Source: Ruminococcaceae bacterium UBA1425 (GTDB taxonomy: Bacteria > Bacillota > Clostridia > Oscillospirales > Acutalibacteraceae). From it: DNA of 64,000 nt. The notes under the pieces were generated by a model that worked only from the letters and a program-made list of their open reading frames with translations, was not told the origin of the DNA and searched no databases. Below are positions 42,380 to 50,425 of the stretch, one piece after another. Position 1 is the stretch's first letter. Each line of letters starts with the position of its first letter. The stretch covers positions 15,406 to 79,405 of the forward strand of contig DCUB01000050.1 in assembly GCA_002329365.1 (NCBI GenBank), read 5' to 3'. Made by a program: the position numbers and the translations under genes.

Positions 42380-42673
42380 TTACAAGACGGCGTCGCCGTC
42401 TATCCAGCCTGCAGCATAGAAAAACAACGGTTTCTTATTTGCCTTTGATTTTTTGTCGGTTACTCTGTACCTTCCGTTTATAAGCCTGCCGTCATATAAG
42501 TAATATGTGCCGTTTACATAAACAGAAGGTCTTTGCGCCTTTGAGAATGAATAAAGCGGCGTGTTGCCGAGCCTTACTGCCGTTCCTGCACCGCTACCGA
42601 CGGTTTTGCCGCACGATTTATAGTCTTTTTGCTCTGACGACGGAATAAAAACCGCTGAGTCGTTGCCGTTCAT
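42380..42673 (-). CDS. small protein with SH3-like/endolysin C-terminal type domain
   Basis: A 97-residue protein: VRLGNTPLYSFSKAQRPSVY, VNGTYYLYDGRLINGRYRVT and KPLFFYAAGWI. This 'G-T-Y-Y-[LI]-[YW]-D-G...INGRYR[VI]T...VTGWI' pattern is known at the ends of phage endolysins of Clostridia, where it serves as an SH3-like cell-wall-binding region. Alone it has no catalytic part. ATG 42673 has GGGAG nine bases upstream; the frame opens at 42697. It lies 22 bases before the holin gene. Confidence 0.7.
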   Translation of the reverse strand: MNGNDSAVFIPSSEQKDYKSCGKTVGSGAGTAVRLGNTPLYSFSKAQRPSVYVNGTYYLYDGRLINGRYRVTDKKSKANKKPLFFYAAGWIDGDAVL

Positions 42674-42709
42674 AAAAGTACACTCCCGTTCTATCATATT
42701 TTATCTATT

Positions 42710-42949
42710 TCATTTTATGCTCACCCCGCTGAATTTGTAATAATGTTTTAGCTTTGCGGCGGTGTCAAGCAGCTCGCGGCGCTGGCAGTAAAGCACCGTT
42801 ATAAGCTTTGTCAGCCGAAGCTCCTCTGTTTTGTCGCCGCGCTTTCTTGCAGCGGCGAGCTTCAATCTGTTTTTGTCGATAAGCTGCTTCTGAAACTCCG
42901 CTCCCTCATAGTACTCCTGTGAAAGCTCCTCGAGTGTTTTACGTTCCAT
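42710..42949 (-). CDS. small charged helical protein (79 aa)
   Basis: A 79-residue, highly charged, all-helical protein: ERKTLEELSQEYYEGAEFQ, KQLIDKNRLKLAAARKRGD, KTEELRLTKLITVLYCQRREL. It resembles small phage proteins of unknown role. ATG 42949 has GGAG eight bases upstream. The open frame extends to 43219, but that upstream part is antisense-like run-over into the sigma/XRE gene. It lies between that gene and the SH3-like gene in the cassette. Confidence 0.65.
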   Translation of the reverse strand: MERKTLEELSQEYYEGAEFQKQLIDKNRLKLAAARKRGDKTEELRLTKLITVLYCQRRELLDTAAKLKHYYKFSGVSIK

Positions 42950-42971
42950 TTTTTTTCTCCGTCCTTTTCGT

Positions 42972-43580
42972 TTACTTTCCTGTAAGAAGATAATCAACGG
43001 TAGTTTTGAAAAACCCCGAAAACGCAAGCAGCTCCGCAACATTCGGAGCTTCCGAGCCGGATTCAAGCCGACGCAGCCTTTTTTCGCTGACCGAAACCGC
43101 CCGGGAAAATTCTTCAAGACCGATATTCTCCGAGCGGCGTAGTTTATAAAGCCGCTCGCCGAAGCCGGAGGGGCTGTATGAGCGCAGCGCATCGAGCGCA
43201 AGGGCCTCGCGCACGGCAAGGGGAAGAAAGGGTACCTCGCGCAGGTTGTACTGGTACTTTATGACGTAGCAAAGGCATTTTCGCAGCTTCCCGACGGCGC
43301 GCTTTAAGGTCCTGTCGGCTGTTGATTTGTTTACGCCAAGCTCCTTTGCTGTTTCGGTGAGCGATTTCCTGTCATAATAAACCTTTTTCACAACCTTTCT
43401 TTCCGATTCGGTAAGTTCGTTTTTCACAGCCTCTCCGACAAGGAAAGACAAATCGACACTCCGCCTCCTGTAAACGTATTCCGCCATCTCCTCCGCGTTT
43501 GCGCGCTCCCAGTCAAGATACGATTTGCGGGCCATTGCCGCTTCATCGAAGGAGGGTGAAAAGTCAGAATAAGATGTCAT
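42972..43580 (-). CDS. sigma-70 region 4-like / XRE HTH fusion protein
   Basis: A 202-residue DNA-binding protein with two parts. Residues ~56-104 (ELTESERKVVKKVYYDRKSL, TETAKELGVNKSTADRTLKRAVGKL) look like a sigma-70 region 4 or sigma-like activator HTH; residues ~141-202 (FGERLYKLRRSENIGLEEFSRAVSVSEKRLRRLESG...) form an XRE-type HTH. There is no region 2, so it is unlikely to be a full sigma factor. It is preceded by a perfect TTGACA-N17-TATAAT promoter with a LexA box inside the spacer. Phage late-gene activators such as ArpU/RinA-like proteins resemble the first part. Confidence 0.75.
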   Translation of the reverse strand: MTSYSDFSPSFDEAAMARKSYLDWERANAEEMAEYVYRRRSVDLSFLVGEAVKNELTESERKVVKKVYYDRKSLTETAKELGVNKSTADRTLKRAVGKLRKCLCYVIKYQYNLREVPFLPLAVREALALDALRSYSPSGFGERLYKLRRSENIGLEEFSRAVSVSEKRLRRLESGSEAPNVAELLAFSGFFKTTVDYLLTGK

Positions 43581-43618
43581 TTTCTCACATCCTGCAGGTA
43601 ATTAATAGCAACACTATT

Positions 43619-43647
43619 ATTATAGCGAACAAATGTTTGCGTGTCAA
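43619..43647 (-). promoter_or_regulatory. promoter of the sigma/XRE-holin cassette, with LexA box
   Basis: On the minus strand TTGACA (43647-43642), 17-bp spacer, TATAAT (43624-43619). The spacer contains CGAACAAATGTTTG (43626-43639), a full match to the Gram-positive LexA/DinR consensus CGAACRNRYGTTYG. A repressor there would block RNA polymerase directly, so the cassette should be silent until DNA damage. Confidence 0.85.
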
Positions 43648-43675
43648 TAGAAAAACTAATAAATCTATAAAATAC

Positions 43676-43704
43676 TTGACTTTTTAAATAGGATGGCTCA
43701 TAAT
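43676..43704 (+). promoter_or_regulatory. promoter of the XRE-S24 repressor gene
   Basis: TTGACT (43676-43681), 17-bp spacer, CATAAT (43699-43704). Because the -10 covers the first in-frame ATG (43703), the next ATG (43727) must be the start. The divergent promoter of the sigma/XRE gene starts 28 bases away. Confidence 0.7.
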
Positions 43705-43726
43705 GACAGCACGGGGGGATAATTTC

Positions 43727-44320
43727 ATGAACAGAATAAAAGAATTGCGCACAAAAAAGGGAATGTCGCAGGCGGAGCTGGCAAAAAGATGCTCGGTTCA
43801 TCAGACGGCTGTAAGTCAGTGGGAAAACGGAAGGACATACCCGGACACCGAAAGCCTCATAAGGCTTGCCGGAATATTCAACGTATCAATCGACGAGCTG
43901 ATGAGCGACGAAAGCAATACGGCGGGAAAGGTAAGAATCCCCGTGCTCGGCTACATCAGGGCAGGAATACCACTCGAAGCGGTGAAGGAAATACTCGACT
44001 ATGAGGAAATTCCGTCCGATATGCCTCTGAGGGGTGAATACTTCGCGCTGAAGATAAGGGGCGACAGCATGGAGCCGCGTATATGCGACGGCGATGTTGT
44101 CATTGTCCGCCAGCAGCAGGATGTCGAAAGCGGTGAAATTGCCGTAGTAATGGTTAACGGAACAGACGCCACCGTAAAAAAGGTAATAAAAAAAGACACA
44201 AGACTGATTCTTGTGCCTTTTAATCCCAACTACGAGCCTATTGTGTTTTCCAAAAAAGAAGTGTTACAACTGCCTGTAAAAATAATCGGTAAGGTTGTGG
44301 AGCTACGCGGAAAGTTCTGA
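43727..44320 (+). CDS. XRE-S24 (CI/LexA-like) self-cleaving repressor
   Basis: A 197-residue phage-type repressor. Residues ~1-58 are an XRE HTH (IKELRTKKGMSQAELAKRCSVHQTAVSQWENG). A linker with a potential Ala-Gly cleavage site (YIRAGIPLE) leads to a peptidase S24 domain with the catalytic Ser in RGDSMEPRICDGD and Lys in DATVKKVIKK. ATG 43727 has GGGGGGAT seven bases upstream. It stands divergently from the sigma/XRE gene, in the usual CI-position of a lysogeny switch. Host LexA has a different N-terminal wHTH, so this is not LexA itself. Confidence 0.9.
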   Translation: MNRIKELRTKKGMSQAELAKRCSVHQTAVSQWENGRTYPDTESLIRLAGIFNVSIDELMSDESNTAGKVRIPVLGYIRAGIPLEAVKEILDYEEIPSDMPLRGEYFALKIRGDSMEPRICDGDVVIVRQQQDVESGEIAVVMVNGTDATVKKVIKKDTRLILVPFNPNYEPIVFSKKEVLQLPVKIIGKVVELRGKF

Positions 44321-44327
44321 TTCCGTA

Positions 44328-45275
44328 TTATTTCTCTTTCGGAGTTATATTTGTTTCATCAATGATAAAAATAGGCCTGTTTTTTACCTCAAGGTATATC
44401 CTCGCGACATATTCGCCTATGATGCCCAAAGCGATGAGGATAAGACCGCCGAGTACCAGTATCGCGCAGATTTGCGAGGGATAACCCTCTACGTCGGGGC
44501 CGCTTACAAAGGTGCGGATTATGATGTACACGGCGTAAATCAGCCCGACAGCGCTGATTATCGTGCCGGCGTGAAGCACCATTTTAAGAGGAACGGTGGA
44601 AAAACCGATAATTCCGTCAACGGCGTATTTCAGAAGGCTGCCGAACGACCATTTTGTTTCTCCCGCGGCGCGTTCACGGTTTTCATGGGCAAACCATTTT
44701 GTATTGAAGCCCACCCAGCTGAAGATACCCTTGGAAAACCTGTTGTACTCGGGCATTGATATAATAGCGTCAACAACCTTGCGGCGCATTACACGGAAGT
44801 CCTGCGCGCTTTCAGGAATGTCGACAGAACTTAACATGTTTATTACCTTATAAAACCACTTGGAAAAAGAACTTTTGAATTTCGATTCGCCCTCCCTGTC
44901 GATTCTCCTTGCCGCAGCGACATCGTATTGCGGCTCGGTTTCAAGGCAGGCAAGCATATCGATAATCAGCGAAGGCGAATGCTGAAGGTCGGCGTCAAGT
45001 ATGCACACATATTCGCTGTTTGAATACTTCATGCCCGCGAGCATGGCGGCCTCCTTGCCGAAGTTTCGGGAAAAGGAAATGTATCTGACGTGGCTGTCTT
45101 TTGCGGCAAGACCGAGTATTATATCGAGGGTCGCGTCACGGCTGCCGTCGTTCACAAATATGAAATTGAATTCAAAGTCAGGAAGCTTTGAAATGACTGA
45201 CGAAACCTCGCCGTAAAAAAGCGGCAAGACCTCGGCCTCGTTATAGCACGGTACTATAAGGTCGACAGATTTCAT
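44328..45275 (-). CDS. polyprenyl-phosphate glycosyltransferase, DPM1/GtrB-like
   Basis: A 315-residue GT2 that loads a sugar onto undecaprenyl phosphate. GT domain: LIVPCYNEAEVLPLFY, VNDGSRD, SRNFGKEAAMLAGM, CILDADLQHSP (DxD). The last ~90 residues hold two TM helices (VLHAGTIISAVGLIYAVYII; ICAILVLGGLILIALGIIGEYVARI). These features match GtrB/CsbB/ArnC relatives. The product could glycosylate wall polymers. AAAGGAA precedes the ATG. It converges on the XRE-S24 repressor with 7 bases between the stops. Confidence 0.93.
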   Translation of the reverse strand: MKSVDLIVPCYNEAEVLPLFYGEVSSVISKLPDFEFNFIFVNDGSRDATLDIILGLAAKDSHVRYISFSRNFGKEAAMLAGMKYSNSEYVCILDADLQHSPSLIIDMLACLETEPQYDVAAARRIDREGESKFKSSFSKWFYKVINMLSSVDIPESAQDFRVMRRKVVDAIISMPEYNRFSKGIFSWVGFNTKWFAHENRERAAGETKWSFGSLLKYAVDGIIGFSTVPLKMVLHAGTIISAVGLIYAVYIIIRTFVSGPDVEGYPSQICAILVLGGLILIALGIIGEYVARIYLEVKNRPIFIIDETNITPKEK

Positions 45276-45305
45276 ATAACCGATTTATTCCTTTCGTTTT
45301 TATAA

Positions 45306-45339
45306 GCGACACCGCCCTGTTATTGCTGTGCGGTGTCGC
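45306..45339 (-). terminator. hairpin between ctp-like gene and glycosyltransferase gene
   Basis: A perfect 10-bp stem GCGACACCGC / GCGGTGTCGC with a 14-nt loop. There is no T-run on the minus strand; it is a plausible Rho-independent stem or an mRNA-stability element of the ftsEX operon end. Confidence 0.55.
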
Positions 45340-45349
45340 CGGAAATTTT

Positions 45350-46555
45350 TCACCCTGTAAGCTTTGAAATTGCATGCTGCAGCTGCAAATCCTCGGCCGT
45401 CGAAAGCAGCTCGACTCTGCTGTCGTCACCGGCGGGCAGTGAAACCTCAAAATCGGGCGTGAGACCTGTGCCGTCGAAGCTTTCGCTTTTATAAGGTAAA
45501 ATTTTTGCCACGGTCAGTATGACGGCGCTGCCGTCCTCAAGCGTAAGAGCCTTTTGCGCCGTTCCTGTGCCGCTTGTTTTTGTTCCGACAAGCTTTGCCT
45601 TTTCAAAATCGCGCAGGTCGCAGGCGAAAAGCTCGGCGGGCCCCGAGGTTCTGCCGTTTACAAGAACAATCATCGGAAGAATCAAATCGTTTGAGGTGGA
45701 CGCGTGCTTATAAATGATTTTGTCGTTTCTGCCGACAAGGGTTACGAGCAGCTCGTCAGGATTGCTGCACATCGGCGTAATAATGTCGACGGCGGCGGCG
45801 GCAAACTCAACGCTGCCATCCGACGTGTTGCGAAGGTCGATAATAAGACCAGTCACACCCTCGTTTTTAAGGGAATTTACGGCGTTTTTCAATTGGCTTT
45901 TCGTATTCTCGTAAAACGCCGAAATACGGATATATCCGATACCGTCAAGATTTTTGCCTGAAACGGAAACATAGCTGTAGCCGATTGTTACCTTAAACTC
46001 GAGTATTTCGCCTTTTCTGTTGCAGGTAATATCGACGGTCTTAAGGTTGTCGCCCTCAAGCTTTTTAAAAAGCTCTGCGTAGTTTTCCGATGTGACCTTT
46101 TCGTTGTCTATTTTCGTGATTATATCGCCCTTGAGAACGCCCTTTGAAGCGGCGGACGAGCCGGGAGCGACACTTGACACGACAAACGAATTATTTTTAT
46201 TGTCCCACGCCGCGGTTATCCCCACGTCTGTGGCGTTGCCCTCAAGCTTTCTCTTGTAGTCAATGTATTCATCGGCTGTTAAAAAGCGGCAGTTGGGATT
46301 TCCGAGACCGTCTATGTAGCCCTTTGAGATACTGAGATTAATCTTTTCGTCCTCAATGGACATGTAGTCATAATAGTTTGCGCGAACAAGCGTGTTAATA
46401 TCCTCGATTGTCGCATAAGTTTCCGCACGGCTTGATAAATTCGATATCAGGCCGTTATAGATTTTTTGCGCCACTGTCATGGTTATCGCGAAGGTGACGG
46501 TAACGGCGGAGAATATCAGCGTCAGCGCCAACCCCAAGGATATCTTTCTGTTCAT
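45350..46555 (-). CDS. S41 family C-terminal processing peptidase with PDZ domain
   Basis: A 401-residue periplasmic-face protease. An N-terminal TM helix/uncleaved signal (ISLGLALTLIFSAVTVTFAITMTV), a PDZ domain (SSVAPGSSAASKGVLKGDIITKIDNE) and the S41 core: IGYIRISAFYENT, GLIIDLRNTSDG, LVNGRTSGPAELF (nucleophile Ser) and GTKTSGTG (general-base Lys). It would trim exported proteins, here perhaps the hydrolases encoded upstream. I chose ATG 46555, eight bases after GGAG; a TTG at 46561 is also in frame. Confidence 0.92.
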   Translation of the reverse strand: MNRKISLGLALTLIFSAVTVTFAITMTVAQKIYNGLISNLSSRAETYATIEDINTLVRANYYDYMSIEDEKINLSISKGYIDGLGNPNCRFLTADEYIDYKRKLEGNATDVGITAAWDNKNNSFVVSSVAPGSSAASKGVLKGDIITKIDNEKVTSENYAELFKKLEGDNLKTVDITCNRKGEILEFKVTIGYSYVSVSGKNLDGIGYIRISAFYENTKSQLKNAVNSLKNEGVTGLIIDLRNTSDGSVEFAAAAVDIITPMCSNPDELLVTLVGRNDKIIYKHASTSNDLILPMIVLVNGRTSGPAELFACDLRDFEKAKLVGTKTSGTGTAQKALTLEDGSAVILTVAKILPYKSESFDGTGLTPDFEVSLPAGDDSRVELLSTAEDLQLQHAISKLTG

Positions 46556-46573
46556 ATTCAAAGCTCCGAAACA

Positions 46574-47917
46574 TTAAGGTTTGGACACATAGTTGAGCGG
46601 GTTCACCTGAACCACGGTGCCGCTTTTGTTTACGCGCACCTCAAAATGAAGGTGGGGACCCGTGGTGTTTCCGGTGCTGCCTATAAGCGCAATCACGTCG
46701 CCCTGCTTCACGGTTTGACCGACGGAGCTTACAAGCAGCTTGCTGGCGTGGTAGTATGCCGTAAAAAGACCGTTGCCGTGGTCGAGGATAATGTAATTGC
46801 CCATAGACCAGTGATTGTAGCCAATCTGTATGACCTTGCCGCTCTGCGCGGCTATTATGTTTTTGCCCGCGGAGCCGCCGCTGACGCATATATCAAGACC
46901 CTTATGCACGCCGCCCGACGGATAAGTACCGTAATAAGCCGAAATATAACAGTTGTTATACGGAACGGGCCAGATGAGAGAGCCGTCGTTTTTGATATCT
47001 CCGGGGTTTGACTGAGACGAACCTTTCGCGGCAAGGTAGGCGTTAATCTCGGCGTCTATCTTTTCCTGTTCGTCGGCAAGCTGCTTTTGTATGCGGGCGT
47101 ATTCCTCGCTCTGCTGGTCAAGCTCCCGCAGCATCTGCACCGCCTCGCCGTGCTTTACCTGAACCGTCAGCTTTTTGCCGCTGAGTTCGTCGGCGCTTGC
47201 CTGTACGTCTGCCTGCTTTGCCTTAAGCTCTGACTTTTGCGAGTTAATCTCGGCCTTTTTTGAGTTAAGTTCTTCTATGTCTTCGTTAAGCGAAATGTTA
47301 AGCTGCTCAAGAGAGGCAATATCGTCCTTCAGCCCTTCTATAAGCCGGTTGTCGTAGTCTGAAGCATTCTTGAGATATTGGTTCCATGTCAGCAGCTCGG
47401 CAAGGCTTTTTGAGCCTATGAGAAGCTCAAGCGTTGTCGCGTTGCCCATCATATATGAAACTGCGAGACGCTGAAGAAGCGTGTCGTATGTGTCGTCAAT
47501 GCGCTGCTTTGTGTCGGCAATGTCCTGCTTTGCCTTTGCTATCTGCATATCGATATCGGTAATCTGACCGTCAAGCTCGGCTATCGACCTGTTAAGCGTG
47601 CCTACCTGCCCTTCAAGAATTGATATCTTGTTGTCGAGAATGTCAATCTGGCTGTTAAGACCGTTTATTTCAGACTGGAGAGCATCAACGGTGCTTTTCT
47701 GAGAACGCTTGTCCTTCTCAAGAGCGTCCATTTTCTTCTGATTTTCACGCATTTTGTCTTCAATCTCGTCGTATTTCTGCTCAAGCTCGTCAAGTGTATC
47801 TGCCCGAACGGAAATGCCGGGGACGAGGATGCAGGAAAAAACCAATGAGCAGGCAAGAATCAGAGAAACAAGTCTGCCGATGTGCTTGCCGGTAATTGAT
47901 TTTTTTGATATATGCAT
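46574..47917 (-). CDS. EnvC-like coiled-coil M23 metallopeptidase
   Basis: A 447-residue exported protein: signal region (LVSLILACSLVFSCILVPGISVRA), a long coiled coil (about 40-270, with repeated DALQSEINGLNSQIDILDNKI heptads) and a C-terminal M23/LytM domain with zinc ligands in GGVHKGLDICV (H-x3-D) and GPHLHFEVR (HxH). The layout matches EnvC/PcsB proteins, which are held by FtsX and either cut peptidoglycan or activate amidases. Both metal motifs are intact. ATG 47917 follows AAGGGAG. The gene follows the second EnvC-like gene by 26 bases. Confidence 0.93.
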   Translation of the reverse strand: MHISKKSITGKHIGRLVSLILACSLVFSCILVPGISVRADTLDELEQKYDEIEDKMRENQKKMDALEKDKRSQKSTVDALQSEINGLNSQIDILDNKISILEGQVGTLNRSIAELDGQITDIDMQIAKAKQDIADTKQRIDDTYDTLLQRLAVSYMMGNATTLELLIGSKSLAELLTWNQYLKNASDYDNRLIEGLKDDIASLEQLNISLNEDIEELNSKKAEINSQKSELKAKQADVQASADELSGKKLTVQVKHGEAVQMLRELDQQSEEYARIQKQLADEQEKIDAEINAYLAAKGSSQSNPGDIKNDGSLIWPVPYNNCYISAYYGTYPSGGVHKGLDICVSGGSAGKNIIAAQSGKVIQIGYNHWSMGNYIILDHGNGLFTAYYHASKLLVSSVGQTVKQGDVIALIGSTGNTTGPHLHFEVRVNKSGTVVQVNPLNYVSKP

Positions 47918-47943
47918 GGCTGAGAAACTCCCTTCGGAACAAA

Positions 47944-49518
47944 TTAAGCATTTTTGACCCATTTGAGCGGGTCGGTGTGGGCGACGACTCCGTTTCTGCT
48001 GGTGCGCACCTCAAAATGAAGGTGCGGACCGGTAGAATTGCCTGTTGAGCCGGCAAGACCGATTATTTTACCCTGCGCTACAGTATCGCCCTCCTCGACG
48101 TAAAGCGTTTTGAGGTGATAGTAGGCGGTGAACAGCCCCGCGCCGTGGTCGATGATTACATAATTGCCCATTGACCAGTGGTTGAAGCCGTGGCGGATAA
48201 CCCTGCCGCTTCCCGCAGCGACGACATTTTTGCCCTCGGTTCCGCCGCGCACGCAAATGTCAATTCCCCTGTGTATGCCTCCCGACGGATAAGTGCCGTA
48301 ATAAGCCGAGATGTAGCAGTTTTTATAAGGCATCGGCCATATGAGGTCGGTACCGGTCGACACGAAGCTTCCGGAAGTAGTGGGAATTGTAAGCTCGATG
48401 TCGTCGATTGATGTTGTTGCCGTGGTGGTTGCCGGATTTGTCGAATAGTAAGGTTTTAAGGTCTGCGGAGAGTATTTGACGGTTGTAAAAGTGGTGGTGG
48501 TAACCTTTTTTGTAGTTGCCCCGGTTGACGACTCACCTTCCGGAGAGGCTGTGGCATCGGTGGCGGCGGCAGTTGTCGCCGTAGCTTCGGCACTGTCGGC
48601 CGAGGAGCCGTATTTGAGCAGGTAAGCGTTCATTTCATCGTCGATTTTCTGCTGCTCGTCCGAAAACAGCCTGAGCATCGCCGCATAATCGGCGCTGCTT
48701 TTGTCAAGCGTTTTAAAGTAGGCGACCGCCTCGCTGTATTTGTATTGGCTGAGCTGCTTTTTCATTTCAAGGACGTATGCGGACGACTCGATATCGGCCT
48801 GCCTTGAATACAGCGTATCCTGCTCGCCCGTAAGCTTTGCCCTTTTCTGCTTCAGCTCCGCTACGTCGGTGTCGAGCTTTGCGTTAAGCGCGTCAAGCCG
48901 CTCAAGCTGTAATGAAAAATCCTCGACAAGCGCCGAATCGTAGCTTGAGATGTTGCTTATAATCTGAAGCTTTGTGAACAGCGTATATAAATCCTTGCTG
49001 CCGACAAGCAGCTCAAGCTTTGTGGCGGAGCCTGACATATAGGATATAAGCAGGCGGGCGTATATCTTGTCAGAGATTAAATTGATGCTGCGCTGAGTTT
49101 CGCGTATCAGGGCTTCCGTTTCGTCTATCTGCCCGTCAAGCTTATTTATTTCGGTATTAAGCGTGTTAATCGAAACGTTAAGCCGCCTGATGTCGCTGTC
49201 AAGAATATCTATTCTTTTTTCGAGAACGTCAATCTGCGAATCAAGGCTTTTTATCTGCGCGTCAAGGGCAGAAATGTTTTTCTTCTGCTCCGCCTTTCCG
49301 GCCTCAATGGTTTTCAGATTTTGCTCGCTTTTGCTTATTTTTTTCTCAAGATCGTCGTACTTTTCCTGAAGGTCGTCAAGCTCGCCTGCGGTAGTCTTTT
49401 CAACCGCGCCGACATTGGGAACCGACAGGACGGCCGAAAGCACGGTGCATAAAACAAGCAGCACCGCGGCATATCGGAGCAAGGTCCGAAAGCCCTTAAA
49501 TATCCTCGGCGACGTCAT
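47944..49518 (-). CDS. EnvC-like coiled-coil M23 metallopeptidase (first copy, Thr/Ala-rich linker)
   Basis: A 524-residue paralogue of the next gene. Exported (TM/signal YAAVLLVLCTVLSAVLSVPNVGA), coiled coil about residues 40-275, then a low-complexity Ala/Thr/Ser linker (about 300-385, ATATTAAATDATASPEG-type) that the second copy lacks, and an M23 domain with GGIHRGIDICV and GPHLHFEVR. Zinc ligands are intact. Its start overlaps the end of ftsX by 23 bases, so it is the likely direct FtsX partner. Confidence 0.93.
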   Translation of the reverse strand: MTSPRIFKGFRTLLRYAAVLLVLCTVLSAVLSVPNVGAVEKTTAGELDDLQEKYDDLEKKISKSEQNLKTIEAGKAEQKKNISALDAQIKSLDSQIDVLEKRIDILDSDIRRLNVSINTLNTEINKLDGQIDETEALIRETQRSINLISDKIYARLLISYMSGSATKLELLVGSKDLYTLFTKLQIISNISSYDSALVEDFSLQLERLDALNAKLDTDVAELKQKRAKLTGEQDTLYSRQADIESSAYVLEMKKQLSQYKYSEAVAYFKTLDKSSADYAAMLRLFSDEQQKIDDEMNAYLLKYGSSADSAEATATTAAATDATASPEGESSTGATTKKVTTTTFTTVKYSPQTLKPYYSTNPATTTATTSIDDIELTIPTTSGSFVSTGTDLIWPMPYKNCYISAYYGTYPSGGIHRGIDICVRGGTEGKNVVAAGSGRVIRHGFNHWSMGNYVIIDHGAGLFTAYYHLKTLYVEEGDTVAQGKIIGLAGSTGNSTGPHLHFEVRTSRNGVVAHTDPLKWVKNA

Positions 49519-50425
49519 GATAATCCTTCTCCTTAAGGTACTTTTTGATTGAAATCAGGCTTCCCAAACCGCCTGTAACTATGCCTATTACTTCAAAACC
49601 GAGCAGTATCCAGAGACAGTATTTGGAGAACGGCACGGGAGTGAGCATATCGAGCGACGATATAACAGTGTCAAGGGACTTTATAATAAGCTCGTAGATT
49701 CCGAACACCGCCGCAAGCGACAGCAGCCCCGACATGGCGCCAAGAACCATGCCCTCGACAACGAACGGCCATCTTATAAACGAGTTTGTGGCTCCGACGT
49801 TTTTCATTATGCTTATTTCAAGCTTTCTGCTGTTCATCGTTATTCTGACGGTGTTGGAAATGATGAACAAAGAAACGAGAAACAGCAGGGAAATCGCGCC
49901 GAGGCTGATGTAAAATACCGCCTTCCGCAGGGTAACGAGGAAAGACGCGAGCTGGCGGCTTTCGCGGATGTACTGGATATTTGAAATATTCTTGATTTTT
50001 TTAAGCGTCGAGTCGAACTGCTCCATGTCTTTTACATGAACCTCAAAGGAGGCGGGTATGGTTTTTGACTCCTGCTCGTTAAAGTAGTCGATAAGCAGCT
50101 CACTTGACATCTTATCGTAAAAATCCTTGCTGTTTTCTGCGGCGGAATGAAAAATATAACTGTCCACGTTGCTGATTGCCGAGATAGCCTTGCCAACGCG
50201 CTCTATTTCCTCATCTGATATGTCGCTTTCGACAAACACCATGATAACATTCTGGTCGTCTACCTTGTCAAGCAGCGACTGAACGTTGACGAAGCCGAGA
50301 AACGCAAGACCGATCATGACAAGGCATGCCATTAAAATACCGACGGAGGCGACGCTCATGAGCCTGTTTATCCAGACATTGCGGAAGCCTTCCTTTGTAA
50401 GATAGCCGATGCTTCCGGTGCTCAT
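49496..50425 (-). CDS. ftsX: cell division protein FtsX
   Basis: The membrane subunit of the FtsEX complex, which uses FtsE ATPase activity to switch peptidoglycan hydrolases. The 309-residue protein has the four-TM FtsX layout with a large extracellular domain between TM1 and TM2 (about residues 45-165) and the C-terminal TM pair. FVNVQSLLDKVDDQNVIMVFVE and IRESRQLASFLVTLRK fit the family. Its start overlaps ftsE (ATGA) and its end overlaps the EnvC-like gene. Confidence 0.94.
   Translation of the reverse strand: MSTGSIGYLTKEGFRNVWINRLMSVASVGILMACLVMIGLAFLGFVNVQSLLDKVDDQNVIMVFVESDISDEEIERVGKAISAISNVDSYIFHSAAENSKDFYDKMSSELLIDYFNEQESKTIPASFEVHVKDMEQFDSTLKKIKNISNIQYIRESRQLASFLVTLRKAVFYISLGAISLLFLVSLFIISNTVRITMNSRKLEISIMKNVGATNSFIRWPFVVEGMVLGAMSGLLSLAAVFGIYELIIKSLDTVISSLDMLTPVPFSKYCLWILLGFEVIGIVTGGLGSLISIKKYLKEKDYHDVAEDI

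Noticed and set aside
42710..43219. 169-residue version of the small cassette gene
   Set aside because: The first 90 residues overlap the sigma/XRE gene and have odd composition; a good ribosome site supports the ATG at 42949.
43727..44320. XRE-S24 protein as the host LexA
   Set aside because: LexA has an N-terminal winged HTH, whereas this has a typical phage XRE domain and faces a phage-type gene set; it is a CI-like repressor.
42100..44320. A complete prophage
   Set aside because: No integrase, terminase, portal, capsid, tail or catalytic endolysin genes are found; both sides are envelope genes of the chromosome.
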